A stretch of 32,121 nt of DNA from Chitinophaga pinensis (GTDB lineage Bacteria; Planctomycetota; Phycisphaerae; Phycisphaerales; SM1A02): NCBI GenBank assembly GCA_943329105.2, contig CALQCP020000003.1, positions 1 to 32,121 on the forward strand, given 5' to 3'. This document shows positions 17,281-24,427 of this stretch, one piece after another; positions within the stretch are counted from its first letter, which is position 1; each line of letters opens with the position of its first letter. The notes beneath the pieces were generated by a model, which did not search any database, had not been told where the DNA came from, and saw only the letters and a list, made by a program, of their open reading frames with translations. The position numbers and the translations under genes are program-made.

Positions 17281-17286
17281 ACGGTA
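17281..17286 (-). promoter_or_regulatory. Candidate -10 box (TACCGT) for the lectin-like gene
   Basis: On the minus strand TACCGT ends 10 nt before the ATG at 17271. It supports the shorter start and lies in the divergent gap shared with the FAD oxidoreductase promoter. Confidence 0.3.
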
Positions 17287-17315
17287 ACAGAAACAACAGA
17301 ATTTGCACAGATTTC

Positions 17316-17344
17316 TTTGCGAAGTTTGCAAACAGGCTTAGACT
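17316..17344 (+). promoter_or_regulatory. Candidate promoter for the FAD oxidoreductase
   Basis: TTTGCG (17316-17321), a 17-nt spacer and TAGACT (17339-17344), ending 8 nt before the ATG at 17352. It supports the internal ATG rather than the track's start at 17112, which would run through the divergent lectin-like gene. Confidence 0.4.
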
Positions 17345-17351
17345 CACATCG

Positions 17352-18875
17352 ATGATCGGACGCAGGGCATTTCTCCGGAGGTCGGGTGGCACGCTTGCAG
17401 TGGGTGCTGCGGGCGCGGCGCTTGGCATGACGTGGACACGGACCGCCGCGGCCGACTGCGCTGGTGCGACCATTACCGATGGCGTGCTTGCGCGCTTTCG
17501 TTCACGCATCCACGGCACTGTCATAGTGCCCGTGGACAAGCAGTATGCCACCGCGCGCCTTGGTTTCAATCGCCGGTTCGACCCCTATCCAGTGGTCATT
17601 GTTCGTGCCGCCGACACCGCCGACGTGGCGCGCACCATTGAATTTGCGCGCACCAATGGCATCAAACTCGCGGTTCGATCCGGCGGTCACTCCTATATCG
17701 GAGCCTCTGGTGGAAGCGGCATCGTCCTCGACCTTTCAGTGATGAACGGTATTGCGGCGCTCGGCAACGGCCATTTCCAAATTGGCGCCGGTGCGCAGTT
17801 GCAGCAGGTGTACGGCGCCCTTCGTTGCCAAGAGAACATGACAATTCCCTGCGGATCATGTGACACCGTGGGATTTGGTGGCATTGCCCAGGGCGGTGGA
17901 TTTGGATACTTACAGCAAGAACATGGAATCACCCTTGACCGGGTGCGCTCGGCGCGAGTGGTACTTGCCGATGGAACGATGGTCGATGCATCACCGGATG
18001 GAGATGCGGATCTCTTCTGGGCAATCCGAGGCGCTGGTGGCGGCAGTCTTGGCGTCGTCACCGATTTCACTGTCGAGGCCGTTCCCTACAAGACAATTCA
18101 CGTCATTGGTTGGTACTGGCCGCTGACCCGCGCGGGCGAAGCACTTGATCGATTTGCATCGCTGCAGGCGTCAGGCGCCGTGCCACGTTCAGCCACTGTT
18201 GCTTTGGTATTCAACAACGGTGCCGCGTCGCTTGCACCTGCTCAGTGTGTGTGCGTGCTGTTCTCTACCGGAACTCCTGCAGAAGCGGAAGCGACGAAAC
18301 AGCTCTTTGTTGGCGCAGGCGGAATTCCTGCTACGCCAGGCCTTGGGTTTGAATACGACGCAGACTCTCCCGCGTGTGATCCACATGCCGTTGCACAGCG
18401 CGACTATTACCGAGCAAAGTCAGCCATTGTGTATGGCCAGCCCGCAGCAGACACCGGCGATTATCTCCGCTACTGGCTTGAGCGACGCGTCGCAGATCCA
18501 CTGTTTACGCCATCGGATTCGGCGACTGTCAACTTCTTGACGTTTGGCGGAGCGGTTTCCGATGTGGGTCCAAGTGACACCGCGTTCCCGCATCGCAACG
18601 CATTGCTTGAGGTTCAGTTTCTTGGGTACCTGCAGAATCCCACAACGCAGTCGATCCGTGGAAATCAAGCATGGATCCAAGGCGTGTATGCCGATGTGTT
18701 CCCGCGCCTATCTGTGCATGGTGAGGGTTGCTATGTGAATTACTGCGACGATGACCTCACCGAGGCACAGTGGACATCACGCTATTGGGGTGCCAACTAC
18801 CCCCGCCTGCAAGCGACGAAGCGTCGAGTCGATCCCAACGACTTCTTCCACGGCAAACAAACGATCCGACTATGA
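17352..18875 (+). CDS. Tat-exported FAD-binding oxidoreductase, BBE (berberine bridge enzyme-like) type
   Basis: About 507 aa from ATG 17352. The N-terminus is a twin-arginine signal (MIGRRAFLRRSGGTLAVGAAGAALG), so the flavoprotein is probably exported folded. The FAD_binding_4 domain follows: VIVRAADTADVARTIEFART, then VRSGGHSYIG with His113, the usual covalent FAD site. GSCDTVGFGGIAQGGGFGYL supplies Cys170, the second covalent site in bicovalent members. The C-terminal BBE element is intact (YWGANYPRLQATKRRVDPNDFFHGKQTI). Family members oxidise sugars, alkaloids or other alcohols with oxygen or another acceptor; the substrate here cannot be named. The gene is convergent with the PVC heme protein 49 bp away, a possible electron-transfer partner, though this is speculative. 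Confidence 0.93.
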   Translation: MIGRRAFLRRSGGTLAVGAAGAALGMTWTRTAAADCAGATITDGVLARFRSRIHGTVIVPVDKQYATARLGFNRRFDPYPVVIVRAADTADVARTIEFARTNGIKLAVRSGGHSYIGASGGSGIVLDLSVMNGIAALGNGHFQIGAGAQLQQVYGALRCQENMTIPCGSCDTVGFGGIAQGGGFGYLQQEHGITLDRVRSARVVLADGTMVDASPDGDADLFWAIRGAGGGSLGVVTDFTVEAVPYKTIHVIGWYWPLTRAGEALDRFASLQASGAVPRSATVALVFNNGAASLAPAQCVCVLFSTGTPAEAEATKQLFVGAGGIPATPGLGFEYDADSPACDPHAVAQRDYYRAKSAIVYGQPAADTGDYLRYWLERRVADPLFTPSDSATVNFLTFGGAVSDVGPSDTAFPHRNALLEVQFLGYLQNPTTQSIRGNQAWIQGVYADVFPRLSVHGEGCYVNYCDDDLTEAQWTSRYWGANYPRLQATKRRVDPNDFFHGKQTIRL

Positions 18876-18924
18876 ATCGTCGCGCGCGTGGATGAGTCCG
18901 TTGTGTCATCGACTCAATCGCCAC

Positions 18925-21900
18925 TCACTTCAAAGTCCTCAAATACTCCACCACATCCCGCACTTCCCGCGGCGTGAGAACAGTTCCCATCGCGGGCATG
19001 GCGCTGATCGGTCCGAAGCCCTGCGCTACCTGGGCATTCGGCTCAACGATGCTCAAAAGCATCCCTCTGCGGTCATAGCGATTCGCTACACCCGCAAGAC
19101 TCGGCGCGGCGTGTCCGCCAGTGCCTTCCACCATGTGGCAGCGAAGGCATGCGGCCGCACTGTTGAAGTTCACCACTTGTCGGCCGCGTTCCACATCGCC
19201 GCCTTCAAGCGTCAAGAGCCAGGTACCCAGTTTGTCACTGGCGGTCAGGTTGCTCGACCACGCAGCAGCTTGATCCTTCAACTTTGGTCGTGTTGCTACC
19301 GCATCAATCACATCGATCGATAGCGCGGGCGGCAGTGTCCCTGCAGTCATCGAGGCCACCAGGCCAGCAAGCGCCGCATCCGCAGCCACGCCCTCACTTG
19401 CGCCAATAGCCGCAATTGCAGCCTGTTTCTCCAGGGTGGTGCCACCAGAAAACGCAGCGTTCAACATCTCTTGACCGCGCGTAGGGTCATTGCGAACAAC
19501 AATGGTTCGCGCTTGCGCACGCAACCGCGGCTCGTCGGAAATCAACGCAGCGTTAACCGCTTGCGCAAGTTTCGCATCGCGGTCTTGCGCCAACTGCATC
19601 AAACAGGCCACGCGCTCTTGCGCGGACTTGGTGCGGTCAAGCACCGCCGCAAGCGCGGCGCCACTATCCATTGGTACCCCGTACTTTGCAGCCAGTTCAC
19701 GCGCAATAGTGCGCACCGCGCTCGGCCCATTGGTTGCCAAACTGGGAATGCGCTGCTTCAGTACAGCAACATAGGCATCCTTGGAACGCTCACTGGCATC
19801 CACGGGACGCCAGTGCCCATTGACGCGGTCGCGGGGGGCTGGCGCCAAGAACGTAGCGAGCGCATCCATCGCTTCGATGCGCGCTGCTGGCGCAAGGGCG
19901 GGATTTGCAGCCATCGCAGCAATCGCCGCAGCATTGGCGGGTGTGCCTTCGCGGACATTCTCATTGATTACGCGGCGCAAGAGTGGCATGGAACTGTTTT
20001 CGCCCATGAACGAACCAATCGGCTGCTCCTTCTTGCCATCGGGATGCACCACTCCAACGGCCAAGTGATTACCACCACCGCCCTGGAACGCGCGCGCCTC
20101 GATGTATGCCTCGTCACCCGCATCCAAGTGCACGGTGGCAAACTGACCAGGTTGTGCCTCCCAATCGCCGGGATTTACGTAGTTCTCTACCTTGGCCACT
20201 TGATTGGCAGCAGCGGGATCACCCTTTGCGGAAATCAGCAATACACTGTCATCGTCGCTGGCAACGCTGAAGACATAGTCGCCGGTCGCGGGCACTTTGA
20301 ATGTGCCACGCACACGCTGGACGTAGTCATTGCCGGCCTTTGCAAATCCACTGCATTCATCAAGGAACTCAGACCGATCGGCCTTGGTGGACCAAATTGG
20401 ATCAGACGCGAGTTGCACAGCGCTGAAACCCTTGCGGTCCGTCCACATCTGCCGTTCCCACGTTGACTTGTCCTTCGCTGCATCCGCGGCGGTTGCCAAC
20501 GCACGATCATCCGGTGCAAACTTTGCAGCAAGCGCCGCAAGTGCGGGCTCCGCTTCTAGAATCGGCAAATCATTGATAGCCCGCGCGGCTTCAGTCGCCA
20601 CACGCAGGTCAGGGTCATGAAGGAGACGCGCCAATTGTGGGTCGCGCGTCATGCGCATGGCGAGCACCGCAGTGAGCCGCGTCTGTGGAAACGGATCCGC
20701 AGCAAGTTCATGAATCTTGTCTGGCTGTTCCATGCCAACCAAGCCCATGACGGCCGCGTGGCGCAAGAACGGATCTTGATTCTCATTCTCCCACGCCATC
20801 GCAGCGATGTTCTGCATGGCTGAAATATGCTTGATTTTCCCAAGCGCAATCGCAGCTTGCGCACGGACGCGCAGGTCTTCATCAGTGAGGAGCGAAACCA
20901 GCGCATCACCAGCGGTGGCGATCCGCGCATCACCAGCGAGTCGCGCAGAAAGCCTACGAATTTCGGCATTTTCATCAGCCAGACGCGCAACAACCGCAGC
21001 GTCCGCCTTCGCCATGCGTTGGCCAGCATCAGCACCATGGCGCGCCTGCACGCCGAGCGCCCACAGCGCATGGAACCTCGGCGCAAACGCCTGGCCCGCG
21101 TCCGCTGCGACAGTGACCAGCGAGTCCGTGGCCTTTGCACCACGACGCGCAAGTTCCAAATGCGCGCGTTGACGAATGCGAATATCAGGGTGCGCCAGGC
21201 ATTGCAGCAGAAGTGATTCTGCTTGGTTGCCAAAGCCCTCACGCACCAGATTTTGCGCAGTGCGAATATTCACATCTTCAATGAGCGTTGGATCCCACAC
21301 GGTGAACATTTGACCAGTGTGATCGCTGTACCAACCGTTCGACCAATCACTGATGTACATCTTGCCGTCCCAGCCGAAATCAACATCGGTTGGCAGGACT
21401 TCCTTCACAAACTCATGTGAATCAGTCACCGTGTAGCCAGCACCTTGCGGCTCAACCGCAAAGGAGAGGATCTGGCTGTACTCATCACCGCCAAGAAAGT
21501 CGCAAAGGAAGAAGTGGTTTTGGTATCGCGCGGGAAGCCCAAGCCCTGGATAGAACGCAAGACCGGCGGGGCCATCCGAAAGATGTTCAATCGGAGGAAG
21601 CGTCCATGCTGGTCGCACTGGATCTGCCGCGTCCCACTTCCACCACGTGTGCTCTTGACTCCACGGTCCGCGTTGATTAGCACCCTCAAGCGTCTGGTAG
21701 TTCATATCCCAACCGGTTTCGCCACCTTCCATGATGTAAACGATGCGCGCTCGATCGCCGCCATCAGAGTTGTTGTCCCCAGTGAAGAGATCGCCCCATT
21801 GATTGAAGGCTAATTCCTGCGGATTTCGCAGCGAATGCGCGAACACCTCCAAGTGTGATCCATCGGGTTCGCAGCGAAACACCGCGCCGGTAAAGGTGCG

Positions 21901-22659
21901 GGCAAGCTCCTTGCCTTCCTTGCTGCGAACGCGGTAGCCGCGATCGCCGATCGACCAATACACGCGACCATCAGGACCTTGCACAAGACCGTGCATGTCA
22001 TGACCACGCAGGGCGGTGCGGATGCCGAAGCCGGTGAACATTTTCTCGCGCACATCGGCGACGCCGGTGCCCTTTGTGTCTTGAAAGCGCCACAGCGATG
22101 GAATGCACGTGTACCAAACCGAGCCATCGATAAACGCAACACCAGCACCGGTGCCATCGAGCGGATCATTCATCGGCCCGCTGAATGAAGTGACCTTGTC
22201 AGGAATACCATCGCCGTTTGTATCAACCAGGTGCGTGACCCGATCCTCTTCCTTGCGGTAGTAGTCCATACCACCTTCGCGCTTGGACGCCCACTTCTCA
22301 TACATCTTCAGACGGTCTTCGACGGACTGCAGTTGCAGGTCATCATCAAGCCAGAATTTGGAGGAGCGATTGTCTTCGACACCCTTCTCTTGGCGGAAGG
22401 ACTCGGCGATGAAGAGCGAGCCGTCATCAGCGACGCAGAAGGAGACGGGGTCCTGGACGAGCGGGTCTTGGGCGAAGAGGGACCAGGAGAGGGGGGCGAC
22501 GGGGGCGATGGAAGGGGCTGGGGTCGGCGGCGTGGCGGCGGAGCCGGCTGCGTTGGTGGTGCCGGCGCTCGTGCTGGTTCCTGATAGGGCAGCTGGCGGC
22601 GTGGGAGACTGGGCGATGAGCGCCACGGCGAGCAGCGGAAGGGCGGGGCATGGGGGCAT
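18925..22659 (-). CDS. PVC-type heme-binding protein: propeller, HEAT repeats, PA14-like domain and cytochrome c
   Basis: A 1244-aa exported protein. A short hydrophobic N-terminus (ALPLLAVALIAQ) precedes an Ala/Thr/Pro linker to about residue 56. Residues about 57-465 match the Pirellula/Verrucomicrobium membrane-bound dehydrogenase propeller (FCVADDGSLFIAESFR, HSLRNPQELAFNQWGDLFTGDN, GRVYWSIGDRGY). HEAT-like helical repeats follow to about 725, then a PA14-like beta domain (FKVPATGDYVFSVASDDDS), more HEAT repeats, and a C-terminal cytochrome c with CLRCH at 1171-1175 and candidate axial Met in SAMPAM. The family is abundant in planctomycetes and is presumed to be an extracytoplasmic sugar or alcohol dehydrogenase; no substrate is proven. 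ATG 22659 is the only usable ATG after an upstream in-frame stop. Confidence 0.92.
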   Translation of the reverse strand: MPPCPALPLLAVALIAQSPTPPAALSGTSTSAGTTNAAGSAATPPTPAPSIAPVAPLSWSLFAQDPLVQDPVSFCVADDGSLFIAESFRQEKGVEDNRSSKFWLDDDLQLQSVEDRLKMYEKWASKREGGMDYYRKEEDRVTHLVDTNGDGIPDKVTSFSGPMNDPLDGTGAGVAFIDGSVWYTCIPSLWRFQDTKGTGVADVREKMFTGFGIRTALRGHDMHGLVQGPDGRVYWSIGDRGYRVRSKEGKELARTFTGAVFRCEPDGSHLEVFAHSLRNPQELAFNQWGDLFTGDNNSDGGDRARIVYIMEGGETGWDMNYQTLEGANQRGPWSQEHTWWKWDAADPVRPAWTLPPIEHLSDGPAGLAFYPGLGLPARYQNHFFLCDFLGGDEYSQILSFAVEPQGAGYTVTDSHEFVKEVLPTDVDFGWDGKMYISDWSNGWYSDHTGQMFTVWDPTLIEDVNIRTAQNLVREGFGNQAESLLLQCLAHPDIRIRQRAHLELARRGAKATDSLVTVAADAGQAFAPRFHALWALGVQARHGADAGQRMAKADAAVVARLADENAEIRRLSARLAGDARIATAGDALVSLLTDEDLRVRAQAAIALGKIKHISAMQNIAAMAWENENQDPFLRHAAVMGLVGMEQPDKIHELAADPFPQTRLTAVLAMRMTRDPQLARLLHDPDLRVATEAARAINDLPILEAEPALAALAAKFAPDDRALATAADAAKDKSTWERQMWTDRKGFSAVQLASDPIWSTKADRSEFLDECSGFAKAGNDYVQRVRGTFKVPATGDYVFSVASDDDSVLLISAKGDPAAANQVAKVENYVNPGDWEAQPGQFATVHLDAGDEAYIEARAFQGGGGNHLAVGVVHPDGKKEQPIGSFMGENSSMPLLRRVINENVREGTPANAAAIAAMAANPALAPAARIEAMDALATFLAPAPRDRVNGHWRPVDASERSKDAYVAVLKQRIPSLATNGPSAVRTIARELAAKYGVPMDSGAALAAVLDRTKSAQERVACLMQLAQDRDAKLAQAVNAALISDEPRLRAQARTIVVRNDPTRGQEMLNAAFSGGTTLEKQAAIAAIGASEGVAADAALAGLVASMTAGTLPPALSIDVIDAVATRPKLKDQAAAWSSNLTASDKLGTWLLTLEGGDVERGRQVVNFNSAAACLRCHMVEGTGGHAAPSLAGVANRYDRRGMLLSIVEPNAQVAQGFGPISAMPAMGTVLTPREVRDVVEYLRTLK

Positions 22660-22670
22660 GGGGTCTGAAC

Positions 22671-22676
22671 AACTTA
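22671..22676 (-). promoter_or_regulatory. Candidate -10 box (TAAGTT) for the PVC heme gene
   Basis: On the minus strand TAAGTT ends 12 nt before the ATG at 22659, at the far end of the spacing range seen for other genes here. No strong Shine-Dalgarno lies between. Confidence 0.25.
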
Positions 22677-22735
22677 GTTAGGGGAAGGTTTAGCGATTGC
22701 GCACACCGCCTACATAGCCACAGAAAGTTGCCTAG

Positions 22736-22786
22736 ATAGGGGACTGTGGATCGTCTCTGGCGAACATTAGCACTCGCAGCCCCTAT
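22736..22786. other. Inverted repeat in the intergenic stretch
   Basis: ATAGGGG-a-CTG (22736-22746) pairs with CAG-CCCCTAT (22777-22786): ten pairs with one bulged A around a 30-nt loop. It is about 77 bases upstream of the PVC heme gene start. It could be an operator, a leader structure or chance. Confidence 0.3.
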
Positions 22787-22816
22787 GAATAACCGCAAAT
22801 TCTGGATGATTTATCT

Positions 22817-22969
22817 TTAGAAATTAGCAACAACAACATTGAGAATTCCGGGCTTCGGGCAGAGCATTTCCAGTAGGCGTTGCGGTCTGCAGATTCTAGC
22901 CGGAACGCTATCGAAGTCCGTGTCAAACAGGTTCGTTGCGCGATCCTCTCCATTCCAGTAGCAGTCCAT
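22817..22969 (-). CDS. Possible small protein or gene remnant, 50 aa
   Basis: Below the size cut-off of the ORF track. The frame reads MDCYWNGEDRATNLFDTDFD and ends in VVVANF. Its composition (acidic N-terminal half, hydrophobic end, four cysteines) is more protein-like than other frames here, and the frame stays open a few codons upstream of the ATG (IPTECAPN). No ribosome-binding site, promoter or known family was recognised. It may be a small gene, the tail of a decayed gene, or chance. Confidence 0.2.
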   Translation of the reverse strand: MDCYWNGEDRATNLFDTDFDSVPARICRPQRLLEMLCPKPGILNVVVANF

Positions 22970-23103
22970 GTTTGGTGCGCACTCGGTGGGGATTTACGCA
23001 GGTCCCGACGCGAGACCGCGGTGCAAAGCCTCGTAAAGTGGTGTTTGAGCTTTGCGATTGGCAGCACCCAATAGACCGATGGGGCGCGGTAATCAGGCGC
23101 TGT

Positions 23104-24051
23104 TTAATGGACTACATACTTGGAGCTACGAACCCTGCGGATCTGTGCATTTAGCAATCGAACAATGTCAATGATTCCCATCGCAATGAGAAGTCGGATA
23201 GCCCAAATCATGGCGCGTGCCAAGACGATCTCGAAGTGGAACCAGGCGTCGAATCGAGCGATCTCAGTACTCGACATATACACAGGTGGGTAGTAGCCCA
23301 GGACCATCGCTCCGACGATGTAAACACCCTTCTCTAAGCGGTAGTAGCCGAGGGGGGTATAAACTCGAGCAATGAAATCACTGTACTTGTTCATATCACC
23401 GCTAGTTGTCACGCCGATTGCTGCGTCCGTCAGATATGGCCCGTAGTAACTGGATAACGAGTCGTAAAGTGGACTAAACGTCTGCATTCGGAACTCGCTG
23501 ATTTCTGAATGGGATAGCAGATCCTCCACTTGGAGCGGCCTTAAATTACTGAGTGGTACCCCGCCCTCAAGCATGTCAATCAGACCTGCGCCTTGAAATT
23601 CGTTTACCTGGATTGGACACTCAACCAAAGTGTGTCCCTCTCCCCCTCGCGCCTTTGCAGCGTGCATCACCCAAACAATGTTATATGGAACCCCCATTCC
23701 TTGAAGTTTGCGCGCTAGGGCTTTGGATCTAAATGCGCAGTTACCTACACCTCCTTCAAACACACGCTTTAAGCGTAAGTCTGGATCAATGATCCAAGCT
23801 TCATCAAATTCAGTCTCCCCGCTCGGTAGAGGCGCAAGAATTTGCCGTGGGTCAACAAAGTATCGAAATTCATTACCCTGCAACAACGGTAAGTCATTTA
23901 CTTCGATTATAGAGGCACATTTGACAAACCCATTCGGGGAGCTAAATCCCCAAAAATTTGAAACGCCTACTAAAAGTAGTCCGATCAATAGTCGGTATGC
24001 AAAAGCCCACTTAGTTTCAATGGAGCGCTTAAATGTGGCGGAAATTGCCAT
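23104..24051 (-). CDS. Membrane protein with transglutaminase-like (papain-fold) domain
   Basis: 315 aa, with no family I can name outright. A hydrophobic segment at about 14-36 (WAFAYRLLIGLLLVGVSNFWGF) anchors the N-terminus, and a second at about 273-297 (IVLARAMIWAIRLLIAMGIIDIV) lies near the basic C-terminus. Between them, GGVGNCAFRSKALARKLQGMGVPYN followed by GEGHTLVECPI and GLIDML fits the transglutaminase-core arrangement: Cys105, His140 and Asp159, with His-Asp spacing normal for that fold. The catalytic domain would face the periplasm between two membrane anchors. Members act as peptidases, amidases or acyl-transferases; the substrate here is unknown. Base composition is visibly AT-richer than the core genes. 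It is divergent from the polysaccharide operon. Confidence 0.65.
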   Translation of the reverse strand: MAISATFKRSIETKWAFAYRLLIGLLLVGVSNFWGFSSPNGFVKCASIIEVNDLPLLQGNEFRYFVDPRQILAPLPSGETEFDEAWIIDPDLRLKRVFEGGVGNCAFRSKALARKLQGMGVPYNIVWVMHAAKARGGEGHTLVECPIQVNEFQGAGLIDMLEGGVPLSNLRPLQVEDLLSHSEISEFRMQTFSPLYDSLSSYYGPYLTDAAIGVTTSGDMNKYSDFIARVYTPLGYYRLEKGVYIVGAMVLGYYPPVYMSSTEIARFDAWFHFEIVLARAMIWAIRLLIAMGIIDIVRLLNAQIRRVRSSKYVVH

Positions 24052-24427
24052 GGGCAGTAGTTACTGTATCTCGCACAGGGCTGAACGGCGCAGCTTTGGC
24101 CATGCTCATGACGACGTGCACTAAAAATTCATTGATCGCCGCGATGTAAACGAGAAAAACGCGTGTTGCAGGCACTCCTAATCGGGACTGGTTCCATGAT
24201 TGGTCCGACACTGACAACAATGACCACGCGTGCGGCGTGGTTGATTTACTTGTGGATATCAACGGTAGTCGCGCGCAAGTTGCGGGGGCTCACACCGGCC
24301 TAGTCAGTCCGGATCCACAGGAGCGGATTTGGTTTCTTTAACTAGCAATTCAACATGTCGCAGCGTTTATGCCGATTAAATGTCTGTCGTGTGGCTTAAG
24401 CCGTAAAAATTAGCGACCCTACTACAC
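24052..24427. other. 376-bp intergenic stretch upstream of the polysaccharide operon
   Basis: A divergent control region between the transglutaminase-like gene and asnB. It contains a TACAGT box serving the leftward gene (listed), an AT-rich run and a perfect 10-bp palindrome GGCTTAAGCC at 24393-24402, 26 nt before the asnB ATG, which could be an operator. An open plus-strand frame (24150-24341) has no start codon and is not called. No clear sigma-70 promoter for asnB is visible. Confidence 0.45.
24063..24068 (-). promoter_or_regulatory. Candidate -10 box (TACAGT) for the transglutaminase-like gene
   Basis: On the minus strand TACAGT ends 12 nt before the ATG at 24051. The -35 region was not resolved. 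Confidence 0.25.

Larger units (their letters stand above)
22660..23103. other. 444-bp AT-richer intergenic stretch
   Basis: No confident gene. The base composition is visibly more AT-rich than the flanking PVC heme gene. It holds an imperfect inverted repeat (22736-22786) and a 50-codon minus-strand frame (22817-22969), both listed separately. The longer track frames here (22427-22798, 22783-23067) have arginine/serine-rich, shadow-like translations. It may mark the edge of a horizontally exchanged polysaccharide locus. Confidence 0.5.

Noticed and set aside
17112-17351. Extended N-terminus of the FAD oxidoreductase in the ORF track
   Set aside because: It runs antisense through the lectin-like gene start and places the twin-arginine signal 80 residues in; ATG 17352 is better.
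18893-18916. TGAGTC/GACTCA inverted repeat between the FAD oxidoreductase and PVC heme gene
   Set aside because: Six pairs with a 12-nt loop and no T-run are within chance expectation.
19471-20466. 331-aa plus-strand frame opposite the PVC heme gene
   Set aside because: Antisense to a gene with clear propeller, HEAT and heme motifs; the translation has no domain.
24150-24341. Open plus-strand frame upstream of asnB (contains DWSDTDNNDHACGVVDLLVD)
   Set aside because: No ATG, GTG or TTG near its beginning, no ribosome-binding site and no family; it could be a remnant but cannot be supported.
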